In this document: piece by piece, positions 1-10,483 of the stretch
Numbering within the stretch: the first letter of the stretch is position 1
How the letters are laid out: each line of letters begins with the position of its first letter
From: Tritrichomonas musculus
Taxonomy: Eukaryota > Parabasalia > Tritrichomonadida > Tritrichomonadidae
Length of the DNA: 64,000 bases
NCBI GenBank assembly: GCA_039105265.1
Contig: JAPFFF010000059.1
Coordinates: 310,001-374,000, forward strand
Direction: 5' to 3'
Notes under the pieces: model-generated
What the model saw: the letters and a program-made list of their open reading frames with translations, nothing else
Database searches by the model: none
What the model was told of the DNA's origin: nothing
Position numbers and translations under genes: made by a program

Positions 1-698
1 ATCATTTTTTATGCCATTAAAAAGTATTTTAAAGGATAAACAAAATCATATAAATAATTGGAAAAAATTATCAAATGTTTTTCTTTTTTAGTATTTATAT
101 TTTTACGAATTTTGTTATTTAATTGATGGAAAATTCTCTTTAAATTGCAATGTTTTTATTAAGATATTTCAAAATATTTCTTTTGGCATTAGTCTCAAAA
201 AGTTTGCTTTTGAACTTTTTGAAACAATTACTAAAAATCTTTAAAAATTGAAGAAAAATGAGCATTTATGGTAAGTAAAAAGAGTAATGGCTGTAAAATA
301 ATTGATAAATCTAATTTATAAATACAAATTATTCATTTTTAATTTTTGCAAAATATATTTAAAAATTATTCATTTTTTAATATAAAAATTATCATCTAAG
401 ATCAATAAATACAGATATTGATATGAAAAATGGAAAAAATTGAATTGAATGGCATACCTAAAAATAGAAAAATACACTGGTGCTTATTATCTAATAACTT
501 TCGCTAATTGCAATATTATAAGATGAAAATAAATCATTAAATGAATATTATTCTTGCAAATTAGGTATCATGCTAATATTACTTAAAATTATGAAAAGAT
601 GCCCAAATAAATTTGAATCAAACAAAACAGTATTACCTAAAATTTAATAAATGAAATATTGAATAAAATATCCAACATTTATTTAAAAGACAAAAAAC
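1..698. other. AT-rich intergenic, no gene seen
   Basis: Very AT-rich sequence with frequent stops in all frames. I see no protein similarity, RNA gene or long repeat here. Confidence 0.5.
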
Positions 699-1027
699 AT
701 GGATGCTGAAGATGCAGAAATTTTACATTTTGCCATTTTGGATAATTAACACAAGCAATAGGTGAAGATGCAGCAGAAATTTTACATTTTGCCATTTTGG
801 ATAGTCCAACTGCATATATATGTCTCCCAGAATCAGAAGAAATTGTTTCATTAAGGAAACAAAATCCAACAGATAATCAACCAAAATGTTATCAATTCAA
901 AGCTATCCAATCACCACCAGGAAAAGAACAAATTTTTCAAGCTATTAAAGCCAAGTTCAACAGTTCTGTTTATTTATGGCATTGTGCAAAATCTGATCAT
1001 TATTATCAAATTAATCAGATTAATTGA
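699..1027 (+). pseudogene. short coding fragment with partial tandem duplication
   Basis: An ATG at 699 opens 16 codons and then stops. A second copy of the same 31 bp (714-744 and 773-803, encoding AEILHFAILD) leads into a longer open stretch to 1027. That stretch has ordinary amino-acid composition (SPTAYICLPESEEIVSL..., later WHCAKSDHYYQINQ) but no ATG in its frame near the start. It looks like the end of a decayed gene whose 5' part was partly duplicated. I do not recognise the family, and the product is unlikely to be functional as it stands. Confidence 0.3.
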
Positions 1028-1388
1028 TCAGATCAACTTCTTTTAAGGAATGTTAATGATGATTTCAGAAAAAAATACCATTTTATTTGATTGACAAACT
1101 CTGTTTACAGGCAATGGACTTGGTTGTCTTATAGTTGTCAATTTGTCATTGTCATTTAACAACTTTATATTTGACTATAATTGTTATTCAAAAATTCACA
1201 GATTTTAAGAGATTTGAAAATTGTGTAAACCTCAGAAAATTTGGTAAACCTTAACTTTTTCTCCAGATCTAATAGTATTTATTCAACGCTGATTTTTTTA
1301 TAGCTTATTCACACTTTGACAAATATTATATTTGATTCTCGAAGGAAATGAGTAAAATTTTTCAAAAAACAATTATTTTTTTTTTTAA

Positions 1389-1744
1389 GGGCGTCCGTCC
1401 TAAAAATGTTGTAAACTTGTTAATATTGAATAAACTCATAGAATACATCTTTCAATACTTCCAAATTATGAAAAAGTTTAGGTCAAAAATGATGATATTT
1501 GTCCTAAACGATCAAAAAATAATTATTTTTTGAGACCGATAAAATTTTACGAAAAATAATTTTATATTAAAATGCAAAAATAATGCATAAAAAAAATTTT
1601 TTTTAATATATCATCAATCTATAAATAATAGACATTTTATTTTCTCCAAAATATAATTGATTCTTCAACTTTTTTTACTCTAAAAAAGATTAAAATATTT
1701 GAGAAATCTCATTGAATTCTGATTATTGAATTGGACGTACGCCC
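1389..1744. mobile_element. MITE-like element with TTAA target duplication
   Basis: A 356-bp AT-rich segment is bounded by inverted repeats GGGCGTCCGTCC (from 1389) and GGACGTACGCCC (ending 1744), with one mismatch. Each is flanked directly by TTAA (1385-1388 and 1745-1748). Duplicated TTAA is the target-site signature of the piggyBac and Kolobok superfamilies. No transposase is encoded, so this would be a non-autonomous copy. The family assignment is inference. Confidence 0.6.
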
Positions 1745-2208
1745 TTAAATTCTAGTTAATCTTCATAAAATATAGATTTTTAAAAAAATTAACAAGGGGA
1801 AAACAATTGGAATGTCTTATTTTATTTAGAAATGAGAAAAAAAAGAAAATATGCAGAAACTCTTTCAACTTTTTCATGAAATATTTTTCATCCCATAGAA
1901 TCATAATTATGAAACTTATAATACTGATCTAACAAATGATTTTAAAAATATTGAATAAATAAAAGATTATATATGTTTGCTTTATCAAAAAATATTTTGG
2001 CATAATCTTGTATCTAGAATAATACTCAATATAATCAAATATAAACAATATTAATATTTATATTACAAAGCATTATTAATAATTATATTATTATTATCAT
2101 AATTGAATGAATTTACAAAAAGATATAATTATATTTTTGTTAATCTTTTAATAACTTTTTGTGATAAAAATTTTGGTTGATATGCATCTTTTTCTTTACT
2201 TTAAAATA

Positions 2209-2737
2209 GACAACTTCGTGGATTAAGGTGGCCGTTAATTAAGTTATCAGAAACTTCCTTGATTCCTCATAAACTTTATTATCTTCTCTCAAACTTCCTT
2301 TTTTCTTTTGAAACTACATGATCTTTTCTTAAACTTTCTGGTTTTCTCACAAAGTTCCTTAAGGTAAACTTTTTGATAATAAAAAATTTGAATAGAATAA
2401 AAAATTTTGATCTTAATTTTTTAATAATTATTCAATTATTAACTTTTTAATTCATTTTTTTTCAAATCCGTATTGAATTTTGATTTTTTAATTTTTATTT
2501 TTAGCTGATATTGTCTTAGTTTTGTTTTGAAGTTTTGCTAAAGAAAAAATCATTTTTATTGTTTATAACTTTTTGAGAGTATTTGAGACCTATTAATTAA
2601 GTTATCCTTTGGAAGTTTGAAAGAGGATAAGAAAGTTAAAATCTTTAGGAAGTTTGAGAGTAGATAAGAAAGTTTGAAAGAAATCAAGGAAGTTTCTGAT
2701 AACTTAATTAACGGCCACCTTAATCCACGAAGTTGTC
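2209..2737. mobile_element. Tc1/mariner-type MITE with long TIRs
   Basis: A 529-bp element has terminal inverted repeats of about 55 bp beginning GACAACTTCGTGGATTAAGG. They are essentially perfect from 2209 to about 2263 and from about 2682 to 2737. It is flanked on both sides by TA (2207-2208, 2738-2739), the Tc1/mariner target duplication. Inside the TIRs, degenerate subterminal repeats around the word AAACTTTCTTATC continue the palindrome. There is no coding capacity. Confidence 0.75.
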
Positions 2738-2946
2738 TAATGTTGACAAAAGTTTGACGGTAGACATACTAATGATATAAAAAGAATCTAAACCAATTTG
2801 AATAATATATTATTATTAAAGTAGGAATCTTTGACACATTGGCATATGATAAAAATGATTATGAATAAAAATTGAATGAATTCATTTTTTGAACTAGAAA
2901 ATTGAGAAAAATTCACAAAAGTTTTATTTTTTTCCATATCTAGCAA

Positions 2947-3950
2947 ATGGCTGCGCGTGGTCGGCAAATGTTAAAATTACTTTTTTTAGGAGATGGTGAA
3001 GTTGGAAAGACTGCTATCATTAACCAATTTGTCAACAGAGAATTTACTGAACAATATAAAGCTTCGATAGGTTCTGATTTCTCAACAAAGCAGCTCGATA
3101 TTGATGGTAAATTTATTACATTACAAATTTGGGATACAGCTGGAAAAGAACGTTTTAGTTCACTTGGTCCAACCTTCTATCTGATTGCTGCATTCTCGTT
3201 TATGATGTCACAAATCCACAATCTTTAGAAAATATTAAAAAGTGGAAAAATGAATTTTCATTGGACCTTGGTCTATCTGATTCTGATGATTTCTGTTTCT
3301 TACTTCTTGGAAATAAATCAGATCTTCCAGGAAAATCAGTTGAAGAAACTACCGCACGCGAATTTGCAGCGAATAATGGAGACATGCTCTTTTATGAAGT
3401 TTCCTCAAAAACAGGTGAAAATATTCAAGAATCTATTGAAGCTATAATTAAACAAGCTCTTAAAAAATTCCCCAAAGATGATTTTCAAATTCCTTCCTCT
3501 GTTGTACATTTAGAAAACAGAGAAACAAAAAGCAAACCAAACAAATTCATGCAATTTTTTTCATCAATTTTCCAACGAAATAATCAAGAACAAACTATGC
3601 CTCCAAATGAAGAAGCAAATATCGACCAAAACATCCAAAAAGAAAAGGCAATACAGGAGCCTGAATTTGAAATGAATCCTGCAAATAAAACCAAAGAACT
3701 TCAGACTCAGCTTGAAAACCAAGCAAAAGAGTTAGAATCACTAAAAGAAAAATTTGAATCAATGAAAAAAGAATTTGAAATGCAACTTGAAAACAAAGAC
3801 AAAGAAATTGCAGATAAAGATGAAGAGCTTAAAAAAATGCAAAATCAAATGGAAATGATGAAGAGAGAGTATGAGGAAGAGATCCAGCACTTGAAAGAAG
3901 CCGCAAATTTGAACATAAGCGACAAACCAAATGATAATCTTGATTCATGA
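2947..3950 (+). pseudogene. Rab7-like small GTPase, frameshifted, with coiled-coil tail
   Basis: Frame 1 from the ATG at 2947 encodes a Rab-type N terminus: P-loop GDGEVGKT, switch-I region GSDF and G3 WDTAGKE. At 3180 the conserved FYRGADCC is interrupted: FY is followed directly by DCCILVYDV in another frame (from 3183), as if about 7 bases were lost. That frame then runs uninterrupted to 3950 with NKSD (G4) and SSK (G5). After the G domain come about 130 residues of Lys/Glu-rich coiled coil and the end NDNLDS, with no C-terminal prenylation cysteines. The catalytic Gln of WDTAGQE is Lys here, which in Rabs would impair GTP hydrolysis. The long clean downstream frame points to a recent frameshift or an assembly error. 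I see no splice signals at the break. Confidence 0.8.
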
Positions 3951-4308
3951 AAAAAAAGCATTGAAGATGAAAGCAGAAATGATGATTAAATAATTTAAAT
4001 TAAGGTACAAATGTAATATTTAAAATTTTATTTACTTCAAATGCAGATGATCACAAATTATGAATAAAATATTTTTCAAATATTATAATTATCTTTTTTA
4101 TATAGTAAAAGCCATTTGTCTTTTTTCTAATAACGAAATATTTGAAAATATTGTGGATTTTTTTTTTTGGAAAATTTTAATTGAAAATTAGAAATTTTAA
4201 CTTTTTGTTTAAATAAGTGGCATCTGGATAGAAAATTGATAAAAACTAGAATGGCATGATAATTATGGCATATATTTATGTATACAAAGTATATCTCAAA
4301 ATTTCAGA
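3951..4308. other. intergenic, no gene
   Basis: AT-rich spacer between the Rab-like gene and the next start. It contains T and A runs and nothing recognisable. Confidence 0.5.
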
Positions 4309-4320
4309 TCACATTTTATA
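4309..4320 (+). promoter_or_regulatory. initiator-like element abutting ATG
   Basis: TCACATTTTATA lies directly before the ATG at 4321. It resembles the trichomonad initiator (Inr, consensus TCAYTWYTCATTA), in which transcription starts a few bases before the start codon. The match is partial. Confidence 0.5.
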
Positions 4321-5181
4321 ATGAGTGAAGAGCATGATGAGACAAATGATTATAACTTAGATGATGTACCAGATGAGGATGATGATAAAGTTGTAATTGA
4401 ATTATCCCCAGACTTTAGTTTTTCAATAGACTATTTTAAATTGCTCAAATTCTCCAACTTGATTCGAGATCAATATCCTAAAAATGAAATCAACCTTTTG
4501 TCTGATGATCTTCAACAATATCAGCAAAAATATTCTCTAAAATCAGAAAATATTATCTCATTCTTCGATTGCTTTAACGGGAAAGTACAATTAAACAGAG
4601 ATAATTATTTAGATTTTTTAAAACTTTCCAAAATATTCAAAGTCCCTAAAATTGACTGTATCCTTAGACATTATGCAAATGAGCACTTAAGAGATCCTGA
4701 TTTTTTAATTAAAAAGTTAAAATGGCATATGATGATTCAAAAAGACGATTTAGATGAAGTTGAACCTGAAATAACAAATCTTTTGAAGGAAAGAGTTCAT
4801 GATTGCCTTCAAAATCCAGAATTTGGCGATCTTCCAATTGAAAAAATTTACAAAATTATTTCAAATAGCAGTGAACCTGTCGAAAACGATTTATTGTATG
4901 ATTTTATTAAGAAATCTCTCGATACAAGATATGTTTTATTTACATTTCTAAATATAGAAAATCTCTCGGCTCAAAGATTCAATGATCTTGCTATGCTCTT
5001 TTCAAATTGTGATGATCAATCTTTAAGAAAATATAAGCCGCATATACAATATGATCTATTAAATCTAAAATCTAAAAAAGATAAAATAGATAGTCTTACA
5101 ATAGTTCTTTCAACAATGATGCCAATTTTGTGTAAAGTGCCACCAGACGTTCTAATTCCAATTCTGCCAAGAGACCTTTAA
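4321..5181 (+). CDS. BTB/BACK-like N-terminal half of an F5/8-type C protein
   Basis: This 286-residue ORF has an acidic leader (residues 1-22). A BTB-like domain follows (about 22-130; VVIELSPDFSFSIDYFKLL, then DFLKLSKIFKVPKI) and then a BACK-like helical region (about 130-250). The same N-terminal architecture occurs in the Sel1 protein at 43632-45809 (shared LIRDxY, FxKLSxxxKV and HxRDxDFxI patterns). It ends at a TAA (5179-5181). The same frame then continues without further stops into the galactose-binding-like ORF at 5227-6087. Related trichomonad proteins typically carry BTB-like and F5/8-type C domains in one chain. So this is either one gene broken by a single nonsense codon, one with stop readthrough, or two genes. 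The likely role is a protein-interaction or adaptor protein. Confidence 0.7.
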   Translation: MSEEHDETNDYNLDDVPDEDDDKVVIELSPDFSFSIDYFKLLKFSNLIRDQYPKNEINLLSDDLQQYQQKYSLKSENIISFFDCFNGKVQLNRDNYLDFLKLSKIFKVPKIDCILRHYANEHLRDPDFLIKKLKWHMMIQKDDLDEVEPEITNLLKERVHDCLQNPEFGDLPIEKIYKIISNSSEPVENDLLYDFIKKSLDTRYVLFTFLNIENLSAQRFNDLAMLFSNCDDQSLRKYKPHIQYDLLNLKSKKDKIDSLTIVLSTMMPILCKVPPDVLIPILPRDL

Positions 5182-5226
5182 CTCATATTTTCTAAAATTG
5201 ATAACAACAATCCAGGAATCCTTTGC

Positions 5227-6087
5227 ATGTTGAAAAATCAAAGTCAAAACCAAACACCATTTATCATTTCTCAATCATCAAACGACATTTGCCATGTAAT
5301 TGATAAAAATGCTAAAGATTACTTTTCATTATATAATACAAATGATTATATTGAAATCAAACTTCCAAGAGAAGTTTCAATTTCTGGCATCAAAATCGCT
5401 TCTTTTCTATGTTACTTTCCCAAAAAGTTTGATATTTTAATTGATAACGAAATTGTTCATTCAAATAACTCAAATGATCTAAATGGTGCATACAAAGAAA
5501 TGATAATAAATATTAACCCAAGAAATGGAAGAAGTATTAAATTCATTAATGGAGGAGAAAATTGTGAACAAAACGAGGACCATCAACAACTTGGAAAAAT
5601 TGAAATTTTGTCAAATGATCCTGAATATCAAAATGGAGTTTTTGATAAACTAATTAGATCGAGCAAAAGTCATGATCCTCATAAGTGTGAAGTTTTATTT
5701 TCAGCAACAAATTTTGATTTTCATTCTTTTTATTTGATCGGTAATTCCAAAAGTATTTGCACTTCTAGCGATGGAAATTTATGGTTTCAAATTGAATTTA
5801 TAAATGGTCTTGCAGTTCTAACTGGCTTTAGATTAGCTAAATGCCGATGGACACGGATGAAGAACTTTAAAGTAATTGCTACTGATGATTGCAATAAGCC
5901 ATTAAATGCATGGACAACATTAATCGAAGTAAATGAACACCAAAATTTATTTGATATTTTTACGTTTGAAAATCCAAGTCCCCTCATTAAGTTCATCCGT
6001 ATTGTACAAATTGGAAAAACATGGGAGGATAGGAATTATATGGCTTTTCATCACCTAGATTTTTTTGGATACTATTTTAATATTTAA
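5227..6087 (+). CDS. two galactose-binding (F5/8-type C-like) domains
   Basis: This 286-residue ORF is in the same frame as the preceding BTB-like ORF and separated from it by one TAA and 15 codons. Two beta-sandwich modules can be seen. The first (about 10-135) reads YIEIKLPREVSISGIKI and ends LGKIEILSND. The second (about 140-286) contains LWFQIEFINGLAVLTGFRL, NFKVIATDD, FIRIVQIGKTW and LDFFGYYF, matching the end of F5/8-type C domains (IRxxQxGxxW...LxxxEFFG). The ATG at 5227 has no obvious initiator before it, which favours the view that this is the C-terminal half of one longer protein. A carbohydrate- or ligand-binding role is inferred from the fold. Confidence 0.65.
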   Translation: MLKNQSQNQTPFIISQSSNDICHVIDKNAKDYFSLYNTNDYIEIKLPREVSISGIKIASFLCYFPKKFDILIDNEIVHSNNSNDLNGAYKEMIININPRNGRSIKFINGGENCEQNEDHQQLGKIEILSNDPEYQNGVFDKLIRSSKSHDPHKCEVLFSATNFDFHSFYLIGNSKSICTSSDGNLWFQIEFINGLAVLTGFRLAKCRWTRMKNFKVIATDDCNKPLNAWTTLIEVNEHQNLFDIFTFENPSPLIKFIRIVQIGKTWEDRNYMAFHHLDFFGYYFNI

Positions 6088-6444
6088 ATAGAAATGGGAT
6101 TTGAATAAAATTGCGATGCTCGTTATCTTTGGTAAAATAAATTTTATATTTTTTTTTTAGCATAATTCAAATAGGGTATGAAAGTACAAATGATCATCCC
6201 ACATTTTTATATTACCATATACTTTCAGATTGCATTGAATAGATAACAGAAAATTAATAAATTTATTTCTTTAGAAAGAAATTGCAGAAGCAAAAAAATA
6301 TTATGTAAAAAATTCTTTTTTTTTTTTTTTTTTTTTTTTTTTGAAAATAAAAAAAACAACAAATACGTTTAAATACACTATTCACTGGAATAAAATCATT
6401 GTTTTGATTTTTAGACTCAAGTATATAAACATATTTTAAATGAA
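6088..6444. other. intergenic with a T tract
   Basis: AT-rich spacer holding a run of more than 20 T around 6318-6342, followed by short A runs. No gene seen. Confidence 0.5.
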
Positions 6445-9400
6445 ATGTTTTCAATAGTTTATATCAACTTTTTCAAAATTAGAGATATAGAAGAAACAAA
6501 AAGCATGAATTACTTAACAAATTTTTTAAAATTTCAAGGACTGCTAAGCGAAAACGAAATAAAATTCAAACGAGACTGTTTGAATGAAATTATAAAAAAA
6601 TTTAATTTTTATTATCTTTCAGAATCAATATTGCTTGGAGAAAAAGAAAAAGAAAGAATGACAGAAAATATCAAAAAGTCAAATGTATTTATAATTGATC
6701 AAAATGAACGATTTAATCAGAAAATAAGTAAACAATTATTAATTCTTGGATTTGAACAAACTATTATCATTCTTGAACAATCATCATTTGCATTTCTTTC
6801 ATCAATTTTATCAATAAATCTAAATATGTCGGTTTGTTTTCTATCAAATACGAGACATGTTATAAATGAAAATATCAAAAAAAAAATTGTCAATCAAGAA
6901 ATGGAAATAAATGAAACATTTAAACAAGAAATATCAAATTTTCAAAAGGAATTTCGTTATGCTAGCAAAAAAAAGATATTGAAAAAAATATGTAAATACA
7001 TCTCACAATGCATTTCAGCCTATTTAATCAAAAAGAGTTATTTGCAGCACAATCAATATCGCATTGAAGAAATCATTGATTATATTGAAAATTATTCAAT
7101 ATCAGAAATTAATTCAAATGATTATCTGGAATTGCGAATTATTGGGAAAGGAAGTTTATTCACAAGTTTATTGGTTTATCATATTACACGAGGTGAATTG
7201 TATGTGATTAAAAAACCAAATCATCAAGATATTGAAATTCCAAAATTAATCTACCGAGAAACAACAAATTACAAAAAAATGAATCATCCATTTGTCCCAA
7301 GGTTTTATGGAATAGTAAAAGATTCAAATTATATTGTCATTGAATTTATTAAGGGCAAAACATTGGATGACGATTACATAAAAAAAATGACAATCAACCA
7401 AAAATTGACAATTATTTTCGAAATAATGGTTATTATCAAATTTTTACATGATAATAAATTTATATATCGAGATTTAAAGCCAGATAATGTAATGATTGAT
7501 AAAAACAAAAGAATTATTTTAATCGATTTTGATCGATTGATAGAAAACGAAGAAAACACAGAAGAAATAGCTCAAACAGCAGATATAAATGCTTATTTTA
7601 ATGATCCTGAAGTTAATGAAACGAGACATTTCACATATAAAAGCGACATTTATTCAATTGGTAAAATGATTGAATATTTAATTGGACAAGAAAATTCAAA
7701 TCCACAAATCAACAAAATTATTCAAAAATGCACAGAAGCAAAGTCGTGTAATCGACCGAATATTTCTGAATTAATTTCTGAATTTAACTCAACTTTTAGG
7801 CAACAAGTTCAAATTGATAATATCACAAACACTTTTGAAGATCATTTTGAAAATATTGAAATCATTAATTCTGCTTTAATTAAATATAAACTCAACAGGA
7901 ATGATGCGAAATCAATATTCAATATTGCGATGGTCTTTGATAGAGGAGAATATGCCACACAAAATATAAATAAAGCAATTCATTATTTATTGCTTGCTGT
8001 TAATCAAAATTACGATAATGCACAGTATAATCTTGGATTCATTTATAATGAAGGAAAATATATCACAAGAGATATCAATAAAGCGATTCATTATTTGACT
8101 CTTGCTGCAAATCAGGATTATGCCCCAGCACAAAATGATTTGGCTGTAATTTATTATGAAAACAAATATATTGAAAGAGATATTAATGAAGCAATTCATT
8201 ATTATTTATTGGCAGCAAATCAAAATTATATGACAGCACAACATAATCTTGGTATTATTTATTGTGGAGGGAAATATGTTAAACAAGATATCAATAAAGG
8301 AATTCATTATTTGACTCTTGCAGCAAATAAGAATAGTAAAATATCACAATATATTCTCGGTATCATCTATACTCAAGGAGAATATATCACAAGAAATATA
8401 AATAAAGCAATTCAGTATCTTACACTTGCTGCAAATCAAAATTTCGCACCAGCGCAAAATGATTTGGCTGTAATATATTATGAAAACAAATATGTGGCAA
8501 GAGATATAAATAAAGCAATTCATTATTATTTATTGGCAGCAAATCAAAATTTACCTGAAGCTCTATGTAATCTTGCTACTATTTATTATGAAGGAAAATA
8601 TATTACAAGAGATATCAATAAGGCAATGAATTATTTGACCATTGCTGCAAATCAAAATTTACCTGTAGCTCTATGTAATCTTGCTCTTATTTATTATGAA
8701 GGAAAATATATTACAAGAGATATCAATAAGGCAATGAATTATTTGACCATTGCTTCAAATCAAAATTTACCTGTAGCTCAATGTAATCTTGCTGCTATTT
8801 ATTATGAAGGAAAATATATTACAAGAGATATCAATAAGGCAATGAAATATTGGACTCTTGCTGCAAATCAAAATTTACCTAAAGCTCTATATAATCTTGG
8901 TTATATTTATTATGAAGGGAAATATATTAAACAAGATATCAATAAGGCGATGAATTATTTGACTCTTGCTGCAAATCAAAATTTACCTGAAGCTCAATTT
9001 TTACTCGGCTTTTTTTATTATGAAGGTAATTATATTGAACGAAATGTTGATAAGTCTATTCATTATTTAACTAATGTTGCAAATCAAGGTTATTCTCAAT
9101 CTCAAACTTATCTTGGTATCATATATTATAAAGGTTTATATATTCCAAAAGATATCAATAAAGCAATTCATTATTTTTCTCTTGCTGCAAAATCAAATAA
9201 TGCTTTAGCACAATTTAATCTAGGCTTATTATATTATGATGATCTAGGTGTTACAAAAGATATCAGTAAAGCTATTTATTATTTGTCTCTTGCTGCAGAT
9301 AAAAATTTGCCAAATGCACAAAATAATCTTGGTATAATTTATTCACAAGGAAAATATATAACAAGAGATATCAACAAAGCGCTTCATTATTTTACTCTTG

Positions 9401-10398
9401 CTGCAAATCAAAATTTACCTGAAGCACAATATAATCTTGGTGTTATTTATTATGATAAAGAATATGGTGTAATAAACATAAACAAAGCAATTCATTATTT
9501 TTCACTTGCTGCAAATCGATTTTTAAGTGGTGCATTATTTGCACTTGGTTCTATTTATTTTAAAGGAAAATATGTTAAAAAAGATGAAAACAAAGCAATT
9601 CATTTTTTTACTCTAGCCGCAAATCAGAATCATTCAGGGGCACAATTATTTATGGGCTTATATTATTATCATGAAATATCTGAAATTAAGAAAGGAATAT
9701 ATTATATTATGTTATCATCAGAAAATGGTAATCATTATGCTCATTTTTTGAATGGATATTTACATCATGAAGGAAAATATATCAAGAGAGATATTCAAAA
9801 GGCAATTCATTATTACAAAAATGCATCTTCATTTAATATTAAATACGCCAAAAACAATCTTGGAATTATTTACAAGCATGGATACAAAGGAATCATTGAA
9901 CCAAACTCAAGTAATGCAATTGTGTATTTTAAAGAAGCAATTGCACAATCTAACGATTTTTTATCAGCATATAATTTGGCGCATATTTATATTTATGATG
10001 ATGCAATCAAACAAAATCTTGATGAAGCTATTGATATATTATCTAATCCAAATGTTGATGATATATATTATGAATCAATGTTTTTATTAAGTTTGGCCAT
10101 TATAAAAAAATATGATTCAAATATTAAAAATATTTTAACTGAAATTGAAAAAATTAGATTAAAAAATGGCATGGCTGCGGATATTGTTTACAATTATATA
10201 GAAGATATGATGACAAAATCAAATTTTAAGTTAAAATATGAAGCATATAGGAAAAAAGATTTTTTATATGACATGTCATTCAGTCAAATAGAAGCATCAT
10301 TAATTGAAAAAGAAAGCAATGATGCAAATATATCAAATTATAATAAATCAAGAAATATTACCATTGAATTCTACAAAGGTTTGGGCGATATTTTATAA
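6445..10398 (+). CDS. protein kinase with about 20 Sel1-like repeats
   Basis: This 1317-residue protein starts at the ATG at 6445. Residues 1-225 form a helical N-terminal region with no known motif. Residues about 230-455 are a protein-kinase domain: glycine loop IGKGSLF (233 on), Lys256 in YVIKKP, catalytic-loop YRDLKPDNVMI (Asp343) and IDFD (Asp361). HRD is YRD and DFG is DFD, so metal binding and activity may be altered, although the key Lys and Asp residues remain. From about residue 485 to 1235 run about 20 Sel1-type TPR-like repeats of about 36 residues (pattern AQxxLGxIYYxGKYIxxDINKAIHYxxLAANQN). Several are almost identical in DNA (8560-8990), which suggests recent expansion. Kinase-Sel1 fusions are a multigene family in trichomonads. 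The repeats probably form a scaffold solenoid. The substrate is unknown. Confidence 0.88.
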   Translation: MFSIVYINFFKIRDIEETKSMNYLTNFLKFQGLLSENEIKFKRDCLNEIIKKFNFYYLSESILLGEKEKERMTENIKKSNVFIIDQNERFNQKISKQLLILGFEQTIIILEQSSFAFLSSILSINLNMSVCFLSNTRHVINENIKKKIVNQEMEINETFKQEISNFQKEFRYASKKKILKKICKYISQCISAYLIKKSYLQHNQYRIEEIIDYIENYSISEINSNDYLELRIIGKGSLFTSLLVYHITRGELYVIKKPNHQDIEIPKLIYRETTNYKKMNHPFVPRFYGIVKDSNYIVIEFIKGKTLDDDYIKKMTINQKLTIIFEIMVIIKFLHDNKFIYRDLKPDNVMIDKNKRIILIDFDRLIENEENTEEIAQTADINAYFNDPEVNETRHFTYKSDIYSIGKMIEYLIGQENSNPQINKIIQKCTEAKSCNRPNISELISEFNSTFRQQVQIDNITNTFEDHFENIEIINSALIKYKLNRNDAKSIFNIAMVFDRGEYATQNINKAIHYLLLAVNQNYDNAQYNLGFIYNEGKYITRDINKAIHYLTLAANQDYAPAQNDLAVIYYENKYIERDINEAIHYYLLAANQNYMTAQHNLGIIYCGGKYVKQDINKGIHYLTLAANKNSKISQYILGIIYTQGEYITRNINKAIQYLTLAANQNFAPAQNDLAVIYYENKYVARDINKAIHYYLLAANQNLPEALCNLATIYYEGKYITRDINKAMNYLTIAANQNLPVALCNLALIYYEGKYITRDINKAMNYLTIASNQNLPVAQCNLAAIYYEGKYITRDINKAMKYWTLAANQNLPKALYNLGYIYYEGKYIKQDINKAMNYLTLAANQNLPEAQFLLGFFYYEGNYIERNVDKSIHYLTNVANQGYSQSQTYLGIIYYKGLYIPKDINKAIHYFSLAAKSNNALAQFNLGLLYYDDLGVTKDISKAIYYLSLAADKNLPNAQNNLGIIYSQGKYITRDINKALHYFTLAANQNLPEAQYNLGVIYYDKEYGVININKAIHYFSLAANRFLSGALFALGSIYFKGKYVKKDENKAIHFFTLAANQNHSGAQLFMGLYYYHEISEIKKGIYYIMLSSENGNHYAHFLNGYLHHEGKYIKRDIQKAIHYYKNASSFNIKYAKNNLGIIYKHGYKGIIEPNSSNAIVYFKEAIAQSNDFLSAYNLAHIYIYDDAIKQNLDEAIDILSNPNVDDIYYESMFLLSLAIIKKYDSNIKNILTEIEKIRLKNGMAADIVYNYIEDMMTKSNFKLKYEAYRKKDFLYDMSFSQIEASLIEKESNDANISNYNKSRNITIEFYKGLGDIL

Positions 10399-10483
10399 TA
10401 ATTGTAGAATCAAAAGTGAAAATATCAATAAAGATGATATGACTTTGTTATGTCATGATCATTTGATTATTTCAATTCATCAA

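Noticed and set aside
3181-3260. Intron explaining the Rab frame change
   Set aside because: No GT...AG pair with trichomonad-like splice motifs is present, and the missing part is only about seven bases of conserved coding sequence.
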